Below, piece after piece: positions 23,802 to 36,237 of a DNA stretch of 64,000 bases. Where the stretch lies: assembly GCF_001659605.2 (NCBI RefSeq), contig NC_035164.2:4853870-4917869 (forward strand), written 5' to 3'. This DNA comes from Manihot esculenta. Lineage: Eukaryota; Streptophyta; Magnoliopsida; Malpighiales; Euphorbiaceae. Every line of letters starts with the position of its first letter. The first letter of the stretch is position 1. Made by a program: the position numbers and the translations under genes. The notes beneath the pieces are model-generated. The model made no database searches. It was not told the DNA's origin and saw nothing but the letters and a program-made list of their open reading frames with translations.

Positions 23802-24038
23802 TGTAGAGAATGCAAGATAATCATAGAAATCATATTATTTTGTTGCTGTATTGATTTATTATATCCTCTGCTGTCTCATGGGTATAATTGTCCTTTTATG
23901 AGTCTGAGCACATGTTATACTCCACGTGAGGGGTATATAAGCTCCTCTAAGACATATTTCAGATATCTCTTTTCTCTTGTAAAACTCATTACATCATGAA
24001 TAAAAGGCAAAAGGCATGTTTCTCCTTCTCTCTCTTCA
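23802..24038 (+). repeat. 5' LTR of Copia 4
   Basis: Starts TGTAGAGAATGCAAG and ends CTCTCTTCA. It contains a TATA-like box GGGTATATAAGCTC at about 23931-23944 and AATAAAAGGCAAAAG near 23999, the expected promoter and polyadenylation signals of the LTR. Confidence 0.92.
23933..23941 (+). promoter_or_regulatory. TATA box of the Copia 4 LTR
   Basis: GTATATAAG sits about 105 bases before the LTR end and is identical in the 3' LTR (28809-28817). It is a reasonable transcription start signal for the element. Confidence 0.55.
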
Positions 24039-24050
24039 TGGTATCAGAGC
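24039..24050 (+). other. Primer-binding site of Copia 4
   Basis: TGGTATCAGAGC directly abuts the LTR end and is an exact match to the usual plant initiator-Met-tRNA primer site. Confidence 0.92.
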
Positions 24051-24300
24051 GATTTAGGGTTTGTACTTTTTCCTATCTCCTCCGTTCATCCTCGGCCATT
24101 TTTCCTTCAAAACAATCTTTACAAAAAAGAGCCGGCTTACACGCTAGGTGAACGCCATCACCGGTCCTACACCGAATCTGGCTTGCATGACAAGCAGATC
24201 TCGTTAATCATTCCCTTTTCCTTTTAAGACGGCCTCAACTCAGTCAGATCTAAAAGCTTACACCACGATCTGTGCCTAAAACGGACAGATCTTGTTGATT

Positions 24301-27300
24301 ATGGTAGAGCGAGGGAATACCAGTAAAGAAGGCAAAATCACGGAGGCGAAGGACAAAATCCAGATCGGAACTCAGAATCTTGGAGATCCTCTAACTCTCC
24401 AGTCTTCGGACCATCCAGGTATGGTTTTAGTATCTGCTCCTCTGATAGAGATAAATTTTAGATCTTGGTGTAGAGCCATTAGGATAGCCTTAGGAGCCAA
24501 ACAGAAACTGAAATTTATAGAAGGCACCGTTACTATACCTGATAAAGGATCTGATTCCTATGAATAATGGAAGCAATGTGACTTCATGGTCACATCCTGG
24601 ATTTTAAACTCTATATCCAGAGAGTTAGTCGATGGCTTCATTTACACAGCCTCAGCTAGGGATCTCTGGCTTGAAATTACCGAAAGATTCGGTGAGTGTA
24701 ATGGAATCATGATCTATGAGTGGCAGAGAAAAATATCCTTGATATCTCAAGACAATGCCTCTGCATCTGTCTATTTTACTAAATTAAAAGGGTTTTGGGA
24801 TGAATTGGGATCAATGGAGACCCTTCCTCCTTGCACCTATGGAGCATCAAAGGCAATTGATGAAATTAACAATAGAAATAGGCTAATGCAATTTCTTATG
24901 GGCTTGAGTGATGCCTACGGAACAGTAAGAGATCAGATCCTAGGGATGGACCCTCTGCCCTCTGTAAATAAAGACTATTCTATGGTACTAAAATTTGAGT
25001 CTCAGAAGGATATTCTAGGAAGCATTAATGGGAACACTGAACCTCTAGCCTTGCTAAATAGGACACATAAACAATATCAAGGGAGACAAAAAAGACATGA
25101 CCAAAAAAGGGGGCATTACTCCTACTGTGACATGGATGGACATGTCAGAGAGGGTTGTTTCAAGTTGATAGGATACTCTGAGTGGTTTAAAACGAAAATT
25201 AAGAATAATGGACAGCCTTCTAAAGCAAATAGAACCATAGGACATGAACGAAAGGTTGTGGCAGCTGTTGAGGGCACCCCAAATAAAAGGGACACACCTC
25301 TTGACCTGCCTAACACATCTACTCAGATAAATGACCTCAATATCATGATGAACTCCTTACAACAGGAGGTAAGCAAACTGATGAAAGAAAAGGCTGTGCT
25401 CATAGCAAATACTCATCAATTTGACTACAGCAATGAATATCATTCAGACTCAGATCCAGCTATCTTTGCAGGTACCTCTAACTCTAAGTCTATGTCTCGT
25501 GCATCTATTCATAAACATTATAATTGGATTCTTGACACTGGTGCCACTGACCACATGTCTTCGAATCAATCATTCTTTAATGAGTTAGAGCTATTAAATA
25601 AGCAAGTTTTAGTCTACTTACCTGATGGCAATACTATGAAAGTCTGCTACACTGGTTCTATCACACTTTCAGATTGTATGCACTTGAAACATGTCTTATT
25701 TGTTCCAAAGTTCAATTACAATCTCCTTTCTATTAGCAAATTAATCAAAGATTGTAAGCTAAGTTGTTTTTTTCTTCCTACTTGTTGTATTATTTAGGAC
25801 ATGCTTACTAAGAAAGTGGTTGCTGTGGGCAAAGAAGAAGCAGGCTTATACAGATTGAATCAGATGAGTTTTATGCCCATTGAAATTGATAAACAATTAG
25901 TTGCTATTCTGAATACTATGCCCGAATTACATTCCTTTGTAAATACCATGCTTTCTATACATTCAATAAATAAAGAAAGCCATACTTTTAGAACTGAATC
26001 TTATATGTCTGCTACTAATATTGTTGATTGGCATGATAGACTAGGGCATGCATCTCTTGGAAAACTAAAACATATTGTTGTGCTTAAACATACTAAGGAT
26101 ACTCCTTTACAGTGCCAAACCTGTCCCCAAGCCAAGCAGGCCAGGTTACCCTTTTCCCTTAGTACCACTACTGCTAAGGAGCCCTTTGATCTCCTCCACA
26201 TAGATATTTGGGGCCCTTATAACATAGAAAGTATCACAGGAGCAAAATACTTTCTCACTTTAGTTGATGACAATACCAGGGCCACTTGGACCTTCTTAAT
26301 GCACCTTCAAAGTCAAATTGTCCATATCTTATCTACATTTCTGAATATGGTGCAAACTCACTTCAATACCTCTGTCAAGATAATAAGGACAGATAACGGA
26401 TATGAATTTCTTAGTAATGAATGCTCTAGACTGTTAAATCAAAAAGGCATAATCTATCAAAGATCTTGCCCTCACACTCCTCAACAAAATGGAGTTGTTG
26501 AGAGAAAGCACATGCATCTTTTAGACATGGCTAGAGCTATCAAAATACACTCTCATGTCCCACACACCTTTTGGTCCGAATGTGTCCTTACTGCCACCTA
26601 TCTAATAAACAGACTTCCTATGGCCCAATTTGGGTGGCAGAGCCCTTATGAGCGCCTCTATGGGAAAGCCCCTGATTACTTCCATCTAAAAAAATTTGGA
26701 TGTCTTTGTTTTGCAACCAAAACAAACACTCACAAAGACAAATTTGGTAGCAAGTCCATTAAGGTAGCCTTCATTGGTTATGCCAGTAATCACAAAGCTT
26801 ATAAACTCTATGATCTGGCTACTGGTACTATCTTTGTTAGCCGTGATGTTGTGTTCTATGAACACATTTTTCCTTTTAGCACACAATATCCGCAACCCCC
26901 TGTGATGGTACCTATTCCCGTACCTGATTCAGAGCCTGCCCCATCTATATCATCACCTTCTCAGCCTTCTCCTGATCTCTCTGGCCTTAGAAGGACTTCC
27001 AGAGTCATTAAACCACCTTCTTGGCTAGATGACTTTGTTGCCTCGGCAATCACCACTGTTCATCCTCCCATTTCAACCATTCACCTTTCACCTTCCTATC
27101 AAACATATGTCCTGAACATTTCTCGCATTCCAAAACCTACCACCTACATTCAGGCATCCCAAAATACAGATTGGGTTAATGCAATGCAACATGAATTGCA
27201 TGCCCTCGAATAGAACAACACCTGGACCCTTACAACCCTTCCTTAAGGCAAGAAAACTATAGGTTGTAAATGGGTCTATAAGGTCAAATGTAAACCAAAT

Positions 27301-28875
27301 GGTGACATTGATAGGTTCAAAGCCCGGTTGGTAGCCAAGGATTACAATCAAATTGAAGGTCTCAACTATAAAGACCGTTTTTCCCCTGTTGCCAAATTGG
27401 TTACAGTTCGTATTCTCATAGCCCTTGCTACTCATAAACAATGGCATGTCTTTCAACTTGACATAAACAATGCTTTCTTGCATGGCACCTTAGATGAGGA
27501 AGTCTATATGCTTCCACCACAGGGATATGATAAGGCCCTGCCTGGGCAAGTCTGCCTCCTCAAGAAGTCTTTGTATGGGCTTAAACAGGCCTCTCGGCAA
27601 TGGAATCTTGAGTTTACAAGCTTTTTGCAAACACTAGGTTTCACCCAATCTGCCCATGACTACTGTCTATTTGTTAAATGTACTACTGACTATTTTTTGG
27701 CCTTATTAATATATGTGGATGACATTCTTCTTACTGGTACCTCTACTGTTGTTATGACTGAGGTTAAAAGTGCCTTGCATTCCAAGTTCACCATAAAAGA
27801 CTTGGGGTTTCTAAAATATTTTCTTTGCCTAGAAGTGGCCAGATCCTCTACTTCTACCCTTTTAAGCCAAACCAAGTATATTTATGATATTTTGAGGGAT
27901 GCTGGTATGCAATCATGCAAACCAGCCTCCTTTCCCTTGCCTAAAGGCCTGCATCTCTCTCTGGATACAGGAGATATTCTCCCTGACCCACATCTTTACA
28001 GACGCCTAATTGGGAGGTTACTATATATTAATCTTACACGGCTTGACCTTAGTTATGCTGTCCAGCATCTGAGCCAGTTCATACATCAACCCCGCAAGCC
28101 TTATTGGGAGGCTGCCATGCATGTCCTTCGCTACTTGAAAGGCATTATACATCAAGGGCTATGCTTCCCTGTTACTGCCACCATGCCTCTCACAGCTTAC
28201 TGTGACTCTGATTGGGCCTCCTGCCCTTTTTCGCGCAAATCTCTCACTGGTTTCTGCATCTTTTTTAGTTCCTCATTGGTTTCCTGGAAAACCAAGAAAC
28301 AACCCACTGTCTCAAAATCATCCGCTGAGGCGGAATATCGTGCCATGGCCAGTACTGTTTGTGAATTGTTGTGGATTTCTTATATTCTTCAAGACTTGCA
28401 GGTACCTACTCAGCTGCCAATCCCTCTCCACTGCGACAATAAGGCTGCCTTGCACATCGCCGCTAACCCGGTTTTTCACGAATATACAAAACACATTTCA
28501 ATTGATTGCCATATTGGCAGTGAGCAGCTTCAGCGGGGCTTCATCCACCCTTCGCATGTTTCCACCACTGCTCAACTTGCAGACCTGCTCACCAAGCCCT
28601 TATCTTCTGATCAGCATCACCGCCTTTGTTCCAAGTTGCCCCTGGTCTCCATCCCAGTTCCAACTTGCAGGGGGGCGTGTAGAGAATGCAAGATAATCAT
28701 AGAAATTATATTATTTTGTTGCTGTATTGATTTATTATATTCTCTGCTGTCTCATGGGTATAATTGTCCTTTTATGAGTCTGAGCACATGTTATACTCCA
28801 CGTGAGGGGTATATAAGCTCATTTAAGACAGATTTCAGATATCTCTTTTCTCTTGTAAAACTCATTACATCATGA
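24301..28875 (+). pseudogene. Copia 4 gag-pol polyprotein with four premature stops
   Basis: One frame runs from ATG 24301 to the 3' LTR, broken only by TAA 24565-24567, TAG 25795-25797, TAG 27211-27213 and TAA 27244-27246. Domains in order: gag with a variant zinc knuckle (YCDMDGHVREGCF), protease LDTGATDHMSS (DTG at 25533), GAG-pre-integrase (WHDRLGHASLGKL), integrase core with LHIDIWGPY, RTDNGYEF and VVERKH supplying the D, D and E, RT with YVDD at 27712-27723, and RNase H (TAYCDSDWASC, HCDNKAALHIAANPVFHEY). All catalytic motifs look intact. Each stop lies where Gln fits, for example LE-stop-NNTW and LP-stop-GKKTIGCKW. No frameshift was seen. The open frame continues into the LTR, so the native stop is uncertain. 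Confidence 0.9.
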
Positions 28876-28913
28876 ATAAAAGGCAAAAGGCATGTTTCTC
28901 CTCTCTCTATTCA
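28678..28913 (+). repeat. 3' LTR of Copia 4
   Basis: Starts TGTAGAGAATGCAAG after GCAGGGGGGCG and ends CTATTCA before the TCTTT target duplication. Nearly identical to 23802-24038. Confidence 0.92.
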
Positions 28914-28918
28914 TCTTT

Positions 28919-28968
28919 ATTATATTTTTACCTAAATAATTATTTTATTTTCATATTTTATCCCACCA
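28919..28968 (+). repeat. 3' LTR of Copia 3, right part
   Basis: ATTATATTTTTACCTAAATAATTA and onward continues the Copia 3 LTR exactly where 23801 stopped and aligns with 18010-18063 of the 5' LTR. It ends near CCCACCA; the last bases are diverged. Confidence 0.7.
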
Positions 28969-30476
28969 CTTTTTATTTAAAATAGATGATATTTATAATT
29001 TATCGAATAACAGAAAAAAAAACTATATTATTTTTATCCACAATAACCCAGACCCTATTGCAATTGAAGTTCATAATCACAAAATCATCGAGCATGACCA
29101 AGATTGCATTCACATCTTTGTTTTCTTTCTCTATGGTAGCCACCACAAAATCCCCATCTACTCCGACGAGTTCTGGCCATGCATCCTTATCTTAAAAAGT
29201 TAAAAAATTAATAATTGGTAACAGTGATTCATGAATGAAGGAAAAAAAAAATGATTAAGGACTTACATATAAATAAAAGTTTAATTACCTGGAGGACATA
29301 TGCTTGTCATTCTCTTCTCGTTCTTTAGTTCTCACTCAAATTTGGGGACAAAAAATTAAGGGTTTGGTAATTAATATAAAAAAATTTATTATTTAATCTA
29401 TATACTAAGAGAAATTAATTAATTAGTTTCTTAGTTTTTCATAATTAATATAAAAAAATTTATTATTTAATCTATATAGTATAAAACAATTAACTAATTA
29501 ATCATTCAATTTTAAAAAAATATATTAAAATGTCCTTAACATTTTAAAAAGTCTACTCATTAATTTTTTCGTTAGTTTTAATTGTTAAGTATTGTAAAAA
29601 AATTTGAAATCCCTAATACGGAAGGATTAATTAGTAACTTTTTAAAAATATGAGGAACTAACTAATACATTTTTTTAAATATAAAAATTAAATAGTAAAC
29701 TATTTAACAGTAAAATTAATGAAAAAACCAACTAATAGATTTTTTAAAACACCAATAATATTTTAATATAATTTCTAAAACTGAATAATTAGTAGGTTTC
29801 TCCGTGCTATAAAAACTAAATAATAATTCTACCTCCATATAAATCCATTTATACTTTGTAATTTTACTTTATACTTTGTAATTTTACTTTTAATTTATGT
29901 CGTGATTTAAAATTATAATTAAATAAATGTTTAGCATATCAAAATGATAAATTATGATTATTTATGCTTATTTTACACTTTTAAATAAAAAAACTTAAAT
30001 AACATAGCATTAAAAAGAGAATTTTGCTCTCGCCACATACTTATAATATATGATTTTCTCTTTATCAATGTTCAGCTTCTTTTTCATAATCTACTTCTTT
30101 TTTTTTTTTCTTTTTTTTTATTCAATAACCAAATTAATAATTTCATTTATATTGTTTTTATTAGATTTTGATATTTATTCTTGACGTATGAAAATTTTGA
30201 TAATTTTTTTTATTAATTTTAAAGTTATTATATGCATGTGTTTGTCAATTTATAAATCTTTACGTGAAGTAATTATTTTTTATAATGTATATACTTTTAA
30301 ATTGCAGATTAATAAACTTTCAAATTAATGTTGTATGCAATAAATAAAAATAATATTATTAATGTCCACTCATTATATTATTTGTAATTTATTTTTTATT
30401 TTTAATGAAATTTTATTTATTATGATAGATTAATTTTCAATAATCAAATAAAAAATTCTACATGCCCATATACCTA

Positions 30477-30934
30477 TAAAAAACAATATTTTTATGTTTT
30501 TAAATTAATACATATAATATATAAAAAATTATTTAGAGAAAAGATAATACCTAATTTTATTTTATAAAAATATAGATTATTAGAGTTGTATTTACAGACT
30601 CTTATGGTAAGTGCATCCGAATAAATTTGAGAGATTTTATATTCTACTCTTCTAATCTCTAATCTCTATTTTAAAAAATAATATTTTTAAAAAATAAAAT
30701 TAGTATAAAAAACAATATTTTTATGTTTTTAAATTAATACATATAATATATAAAAAATTATTTAGAGAAAAGATAATACCTAATTTTATTTTATAAAAAT
30801 ATAGATTATTAGAGTTATATTTACAGACTCTTATGATAAGTGCATCCGAATAAATTTGAGAGATTTTATATTTTACTCTTCTAATCTCTATTCTCCATTT
30901 AAAAAAAAAAATATTTTAAAAAATAAAATTAGAG
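30477..30934. repeat. 229-bp tandem duplication
   Basis: AACAATATTTTTATGTTTTT at 30482 recurs at 30711 and the two copies stay collinear through TACAGACTCTTATG-TAAGTGCATCCG to CTTCTAATCTCT, with only scattered differences. No coding potential. Confidence 0.9.
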
Positions 30935-30988
30935 TTACACATTATAAAGCAAAACTGTAATCTATTAAAATTTATTTACTTAAATGTT

Positions 30989-31260
30989 AAGTTGAAATAA
31001 AATTTAATATTTATTATATCGCATATTAATTATATGTGTATAGTTTACTTTAAAACTATAGTATTGATAATATAATTATTTATTATTTACTTATTATAAT
31101 ATTGAATAAAGTTTAATTTGATAAAAAATTAAATATTTATTTAGAAAATAATGATAACAGAAAATAATAGTTACACATTATATATATTTATGTTTCCTTA
31201 AAATATATTTAATTTAATGATATAAAAGAACAATAATCTATTCTAAAGCATTGTTGATTA
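30989..31260. repeat. Dispersed AT-rich repeat, copy 2
   Basis: Same-orientation partner of 16331-16560, with an extra internal stretch near 31025-31075. Ends CTAAAGCATTGTTGATTA. Confidence 0.75.
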
Positions 31261-31710
31261 GGAATGAGCTATTTCAAATAAAAAATTTGATCCAATTGAA
31301 TTAATTTAAAATTTTAATATAATTTTTTATTTATTTCGGTTCGGTTCGATTCGATTTTTAATTTTAAAAAAATTTTAATTATTTTGATTTAATTTTAATC
31401 AGAAAAAATCAAATGATAATAATATATTATTTTTAATAATATTAAGATATTAGATATAAGGTTAAAATATTTTAATTAAATTTTAAAATATTAAAAATAA
31501 AGTGTAAAAAATAAAAAAATTATTAAAAATTCAAACCGTTCAAATTGAATTGAATCGAATGAAATCAAATCGATTCAATTTGATTTAATTTTTGACTAAA
31601 ATCAATTCGATTTGATTTTCAAAAATATCAAAATTTTAATTTTAATATATTTAATTCGATTTAATTTTAAATCCAATAAATCGAATATCATTCCGATTGT
31701 TCTACAAGAA
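31261..31710. mobile_element. MITE-like element rich in TTCGGTTCGATT units
   Basis: A non-coding block with CGGTTCGGTTCGATTCGAT on one side and the inverse-sense units AATTGAATCGAATGAAATC and AATCGATTCAATTTGATT on the other. Edges AGGAATGA and TCATTCCG may be short terminal inverted repeats. Family assignment (hAT-like) is a guess. Confidence 0.4.
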
Positions 31711-32428
31711 TAAATAAAAAACATTTTATTATTAATATTTTCTTTATAATGATATTATATTTTATTATAATTATTAATATAAAATAAAATTTATATATAA
31801 TTAATGCTATTGACGATATATTTAATTATTAAATTATTATTATTTTTAAAATTAAATATATAATGAGTTAATATTATTTATATATATAAAATTAATTTAT
31901 ATTTTAAAAAATAATAAAATATTATATTTAATATTATTTTTATATTTTAATTTTTAAAAATTGATTTAAAATTATATTAAACATAAATATTAAATTAATT
32001 AAATTTAAATTTAAATATTTAAATTAAAATGTAATATAATATAAATGTTGATTTTTTTAATTTTTAATTATTTATTTATATAAAAAAAATAATATATATA
32101 ATATACCGGTTAAACTATCACGTTATCACGTAAATTATTAAACTTAAAAATTGATAAATTAATTAAAATTATTTTAAAATATAAAAATTGAATTAATTAA
32201 ATTAAAATTTAAAAAATTTAAATTAAAATACATTGGAGTTTTTTTAAAGATCAATCGGCCTATTCAAAATAGATTTAACTTTTTAATTATTTAAATAATT
32301 TGTCATGCCAAACGTACAATAGCGCTCAGAGGCTGCAGTACTGGTTGCTTTAACCTGTCATTGACGGACTCGCTTGAGAGTGGGAGAGGGATTTTACAGC
32401 TAGAGAGATCTCAATCCAACGCATAATC

Positions 32429-34486
32429 ATGGTAATCTTAGATCTTCAGTTTCGATCATTATATTGATATAATTCTCTGTTATGCGTTTGGTTTCTTACC
32501 CGATCCATGTTTTGATTTTGGATGACAAGAATGTGCTGTTCGCCATTTGTGCAATCTTAGGGTTCCGAAACTTCGCTATTAGAATTTATAATGTGTATGA
32601 TGTTTTTTATGTGACTTTCTGGATTACGTTTGGAATGTTAATTAATTTGGCCTTTTATAAACAAAGTGATTTTGTGCTAATTTTGTTTCCCTTTTGACAG
32701 GTGCTTTTACAGCCAGACCCCTTTCTTAATGAACTCACAAGCATGTTCGAACACAGTACTGAGAAGGGAACTGTTTGGGTTACTCTCAAACGATGTGAGC
32801 ATATTGTCCTTTAGATCCCTACTGAGTCTAATTTGCATTCTTTGTATTGAGATGATTAAATTGTGAGGAGTTATGCGTGGGATGTTGATTGGTTGCATTT
32901 CTTGGTATCTTTTAGCATCTTTGAAGTCTAAGGTGCAAAGAAATAAAATGGCAACTGCTGGTCAACCCCTTGAATATAGGTGTCTAATCCGTGCAACCAA
33001 TGGCAAGAAGACAATCTCTACTTCAGTATGCACTTTTTTCCCTCTAACCATTTATATATTTTCTTTTTAAGCTTGCAGTTTTGCACTCGGATAGATTGAT
33101 TCAAATGTTATGGTGCTGGGTTAGAATTGCTCTAGTTTCTTCTGAACTTGAATCTGGTTGGTTATGTATGACTTCTGATGGCAAAGTTTGAGTTACTAAT
33201 TCATTAATTGTAGTACATAGAGAGGCCAAGGAATATTTGAAAATTTACATGAATTAGATACACATTGCTTTCTGGGTAAATCAGATACTGGCAATGCTTG
33301 TTTGTTCATTTTGTTATTGCTAAATACTACTACTACTAGAGAAGTTATTTTGGGTTTCCTCGTTTTTAGTACTTATTGGAACTCAACCTTAGCTCATTCA
33401 TCCTTATTGATCCTGATTCATGCATTTAATACTTGAGTTGATGGCGTATCTTTTGGGATCTGAACTCAGGTTACTGTAAATTACTCTAGAGATGACCTTT
33501 AGGGAGTGTCTGCCAATTTAATAAATTGAATATCCTTCTTAATTTAACGGAATTGTGTTTCAAATTTCTCTTATTTTAATTTGGAAATCTATGGAGTTGT
33601 ATAATGCTGGTACAAGGATTTGGGCTGACCTGATAGTTTTCTCTACTTGTCATGTCCCTATTCCTTCTCCTTTCTCTTTGTGATCATGTGTGCATTTCTT
33701 TTTAAAATTTGAGTGCCTTGTGCTATCCATATCCTTTTGATGATCTTATGAACTTTAGTTAAGATGAGACATGGGGTAGCAAGGTTTGTTGATTCAATTA
33801 CTTTCTCTGTAGATGGGATAAAGTATCAATCAATGAGGAAAGTTCATTAATGATTTAAGCCTTTGAATTCTATGTTGTAGAAAGGTTCTTTTGCAACTTT
33901 ATGGCATGCTATATTCTTCCTGAACTTGGACCTTTCAATCATACATTAAGAAAAAAAAAAGAGTTGTAATACATAATTAATAATGTGACTGATGATGCAA
34001 TGACTGAGGTGGGTAATTCAGTTGGGAGTATATTGAGATACAAAAGCATGACTTGAGCTTTTCTCTGAAGCATTATTCCATACATCACACTAGGTAGATG
34101 CAATATTTGTGGCCATCATTAGACCTTTTTATAATAAGTTGTTCTATTTTGTGTTCTGTTGCCCCATAAGGGGAACAGTTTAAAAATTTGAGGATCTTAT
34201 AGATACTTGGCCTCCATCTTTGTGATTTGATTAGTAGTAGCATTTGTGTATTTTCCTTGTGTTCTCTGGTTCTTTGCGAGTGTATTTTGTCAGCTTGGCT
34301 AACTTTGTTTCCTTGTTTTTTATTGAGAAGGTTGGGCCAAAGGAACACCAGCGCTTTCAAGCTTCATATGCAACTATTCTCAAGGCCCACATGACTTCTT
34401 TAAAGAAGAGGGAGAGGAAGGACAAGAAAAAGGCTGCAGGGGCTGATAAGAAAGAAGGTAGCTCAAAAAAGCCCAAGAGAGCCTGA
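32429..34486 (+). CDS. SRP14: Signal recognition particle 14 kDa protein, four exons
   Basis: Exons 32429-32431 (the ATG alone), 32701-32794, 32916-33025 and 34331-34486 (stop TGA 34484-34486) splice in frame to 120 residues, close to the usual plant length. The start (MVLLQPDPFLNELTSMFEHS), LEYRCLIRATNGKKTISTSV in the middle and HQRFQASYATILKAHMTSLK near the end are the SRP14 signature; the tail is Lys-rich (KKRERKDKKKAAG, SSKKPKRA). SRP14 pairs with SRP9 on the Alu domain of SRP RNA and mediates elongation arrest during co-translational targeting to the ER. The first intron begins directly after the start codon. It is a complete gene with no damage seen. Confidence 0.95.
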
Positions 34487-35415
34487 ACTCCCAGGTGGTT
34501 TTGGTTTTTTGGGTTTTACCATCAGAATATAAGGAAATTTGCTTGATTTTGAAGGATGGGATTTTTTTTGACTACCCTCTTCTGGACGTTGTTTCATTTA
34601 GGTCCTCTCATTTTGTTAACATTTATATGAGAATTTTGGAAAAATGAATTGTAGATATCTCGTGGTTGGTTTATATATATATTTTTTAAAACCATAAATA
34701 TTTCTGAAGTTTCAACCAGAATGCATGTTCATGAGATTGGCCACTCAAGTACAAGGATCATGCAAAATGGTTTTCATTTTGGATTGCGTTGATTATGAAG
34801 ACAATCTTTCTGAAATTTTTCGTAACCTACACATTTTTGGCATTACATTGATAGTTATTCATATAAACTATTTGCTGTTGGTTATCATGTTCATGGTGTT
34901 GAATAGTTCTCTCTTGACCTTTGCCTTTTCTAGCTGTGGATAATCATTTGGGTAATTAAATCAAAATTTTAACTGACAGGGTTTATTTGACTTAATTGTT
35001 AGATGGAGCTGATAAGTGGTAGTTGATAGCCATTATTATTAGTTGATAACTATTATTGATAGCCCATAATATTTGATATATGTTAAGAATTTAGTAAAAG
35101 TTTGTGCAATTGCAACTCTTGATATCTAAATTAACAAATTTATGTTACTATTAAAATAAGATACATTCATATAAATTATTTTACTACTAAAGTAATAATA
35201 TAGTTATTAATTTATTATATAAAAAGTATTTATTTTATTATTTAAATAAGCATATAATTTTTATTTATTAATTATATTTATTTGATTGTTAAAATAAATA
35301 AATAAAATTAAATAATAATATATATTGAAAAAATAGGTAAAATGGTCTTTTTATCCGAACTCTAATTTCTCAATTTTTCTAACTGCAGCAGTTCAAGAAA
35401 CTTCTGACAGTTGCC
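34487..35415. other. 3' flank of SRP14
   Basis: No further gene. The sequence turns very AT-rich after 34980 and holds an imperfect local repeat (TAGTTGATAGCCATTATTAT, TAGTTGATAACTATTATTGA near 35020-35060). The 72-codon frame at 34725-34943 has no recognisable domain. Confidence 0.6.
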
Positions 35416-35729
35416 TGTTATGTAAAGAGAATGAAGGGTGCTAAAAATAAATAGAGGGTCTTTGGGCCTGAAATTTTAATAAACATGTGTGGAAATTAGA
35501 GTCAGTTAGGAACTAGTTAGTGAGTGGCAAGAAGAGTTATTTCTTTACTAAAATGCATATATATAGAGTAGCTTGTATTAATTCAAGAATCAAATACTAG
35601 AAATATGTCCTCTATTTTCTCTCTAAAATCTCCTCCCCTTTCTATTTCTTTTCTCAATCCAACCTATTTCTGTCCTTTCCTCTCCCTATTTCTCTATTTC
35701 AAATGATATTGCAGGCTGGATATGTAACA
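35416..35729 (+). repeat. 5' LTR of the non-autonomous element
   Basis: TGTTATGTAAAGAG to GGATATGTAACA. It contains TATATATAGAGTAGC near 35568 (TATA-like) and is collinear with the 3' copy. Confidence 0.8.
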
Positions 35730-36237
35730 ATTGGTATAAGAGCTTTGTCAAGGATGGACTTTGCTTCCAAATGAATTTCTGGGAGTTGCAATCAGGCGCA
35801 GATCAGTAGCAAGCCCTGTCAAGTTACAGGTTTCTCCTGCTTTCTTTCTTCTTTTGTTCTGCCTTCTTTCCTCTATTTCTTCTTTCTTCTTCCTAAAATT
35901 TCTTATTCTTCTCCTTCTTCCTCAATTTTTCTCTTCTTTCTTTTCCAGAATTTCTTCCTCTCCTTTGCAAAAATTTCTTCCATTGCTTTCCTACTGATCT
36001 TGCTCTGTTTCTTCTTCTTCTTGGCAAAACCTTGTGTATGCACTTCTTTCTTCCTCTGGAACCTCTTTCTTTCTTAAATTCTTGAACCAAATTCTTTCTT
36101 CTATTGTTTTCTGGTTTCCTGTCTTTAATTTTCTTTAATACCTCACTTCCAGCATTTCAAGGACTTGTTTATTGGAATTCTTGAAATTTCCATTCCTTCT
36201 TTATAACTAGAATACAAATATATCCAAATCAACCAAT

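Larger units (their letters stand above)
23802..28913 (+). mobile_element. Ty1/Copia retrotransposon 4 (young, nearly intact) inside the 3' LTR of Copia 3
   Basis: LTRs at 23802-24038 (237 bp) and 28678-28913 (236 bp) differ by one indel and about seven substitutions. The primer site TGGTATCAGAGC is exact at 24039-24050, and the purine tract GCAGGGGGGCG precedes the 3' LTR. A perfect 5-bp target duplication TCTTT is present (23797-23801 and 28914-28918). Gag, protease, integrase, RT and RNase H are all collinear, with only four in-frame stops seen. It is the youngest complete element in the window. Confidence 0.95.
17561..28968 (+). mobile_element. Ty1/Copia retrotransposon 3 (decayed, Tork/Tnt1-like?), hosting two insertions
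   Basis: The 5' LTR (about 17561-18063) is matched by a 3' LTR split in two (about 23388-23801 and 28919-28968) by the younger Copia 4. Primer site TGGTATCAAAGC lies at 18067-18078. The gag start (MTIIKLDIEKFESNMSFGMW) suggests the Tork/Tnt1 type, which is tentative. Gag is interrupted by a probable solo LTR (about 18466-19760). The 3' end of RNase H and the purine tract appear deleted or garbled just before the 3' LTR. I found no target duplication. Confidence 0.8.
28969..32428. other. Long AT-rich intergenic spacer
   Basis: No gene is seen across about 3.4 kb. It holds a tandem duplication (30477-30934), the second dispersed repeat copy (30989-31260), a GGTTCGGTTCGATTCGAT-bearing MITE-like segment (about 31261-31710), and extremely AT-rich sequence at 31720-32220. 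The sequence becomes more balanced from about 32310, where the SRP14 promoter should lie. Confidence 0.7.

Noticed and set aside
27088..27483. 131-codon minus-strand frame in Copia 4
   Set aside because: Antisense shadow of the + strand integrase/RT coding region.
35761..36090. Ser/Phe-rich and Arg/Lys-rich frames in the non-autonomous element
   Set aside because: Shadows of a pyrimidine-rich leader; no protein features.
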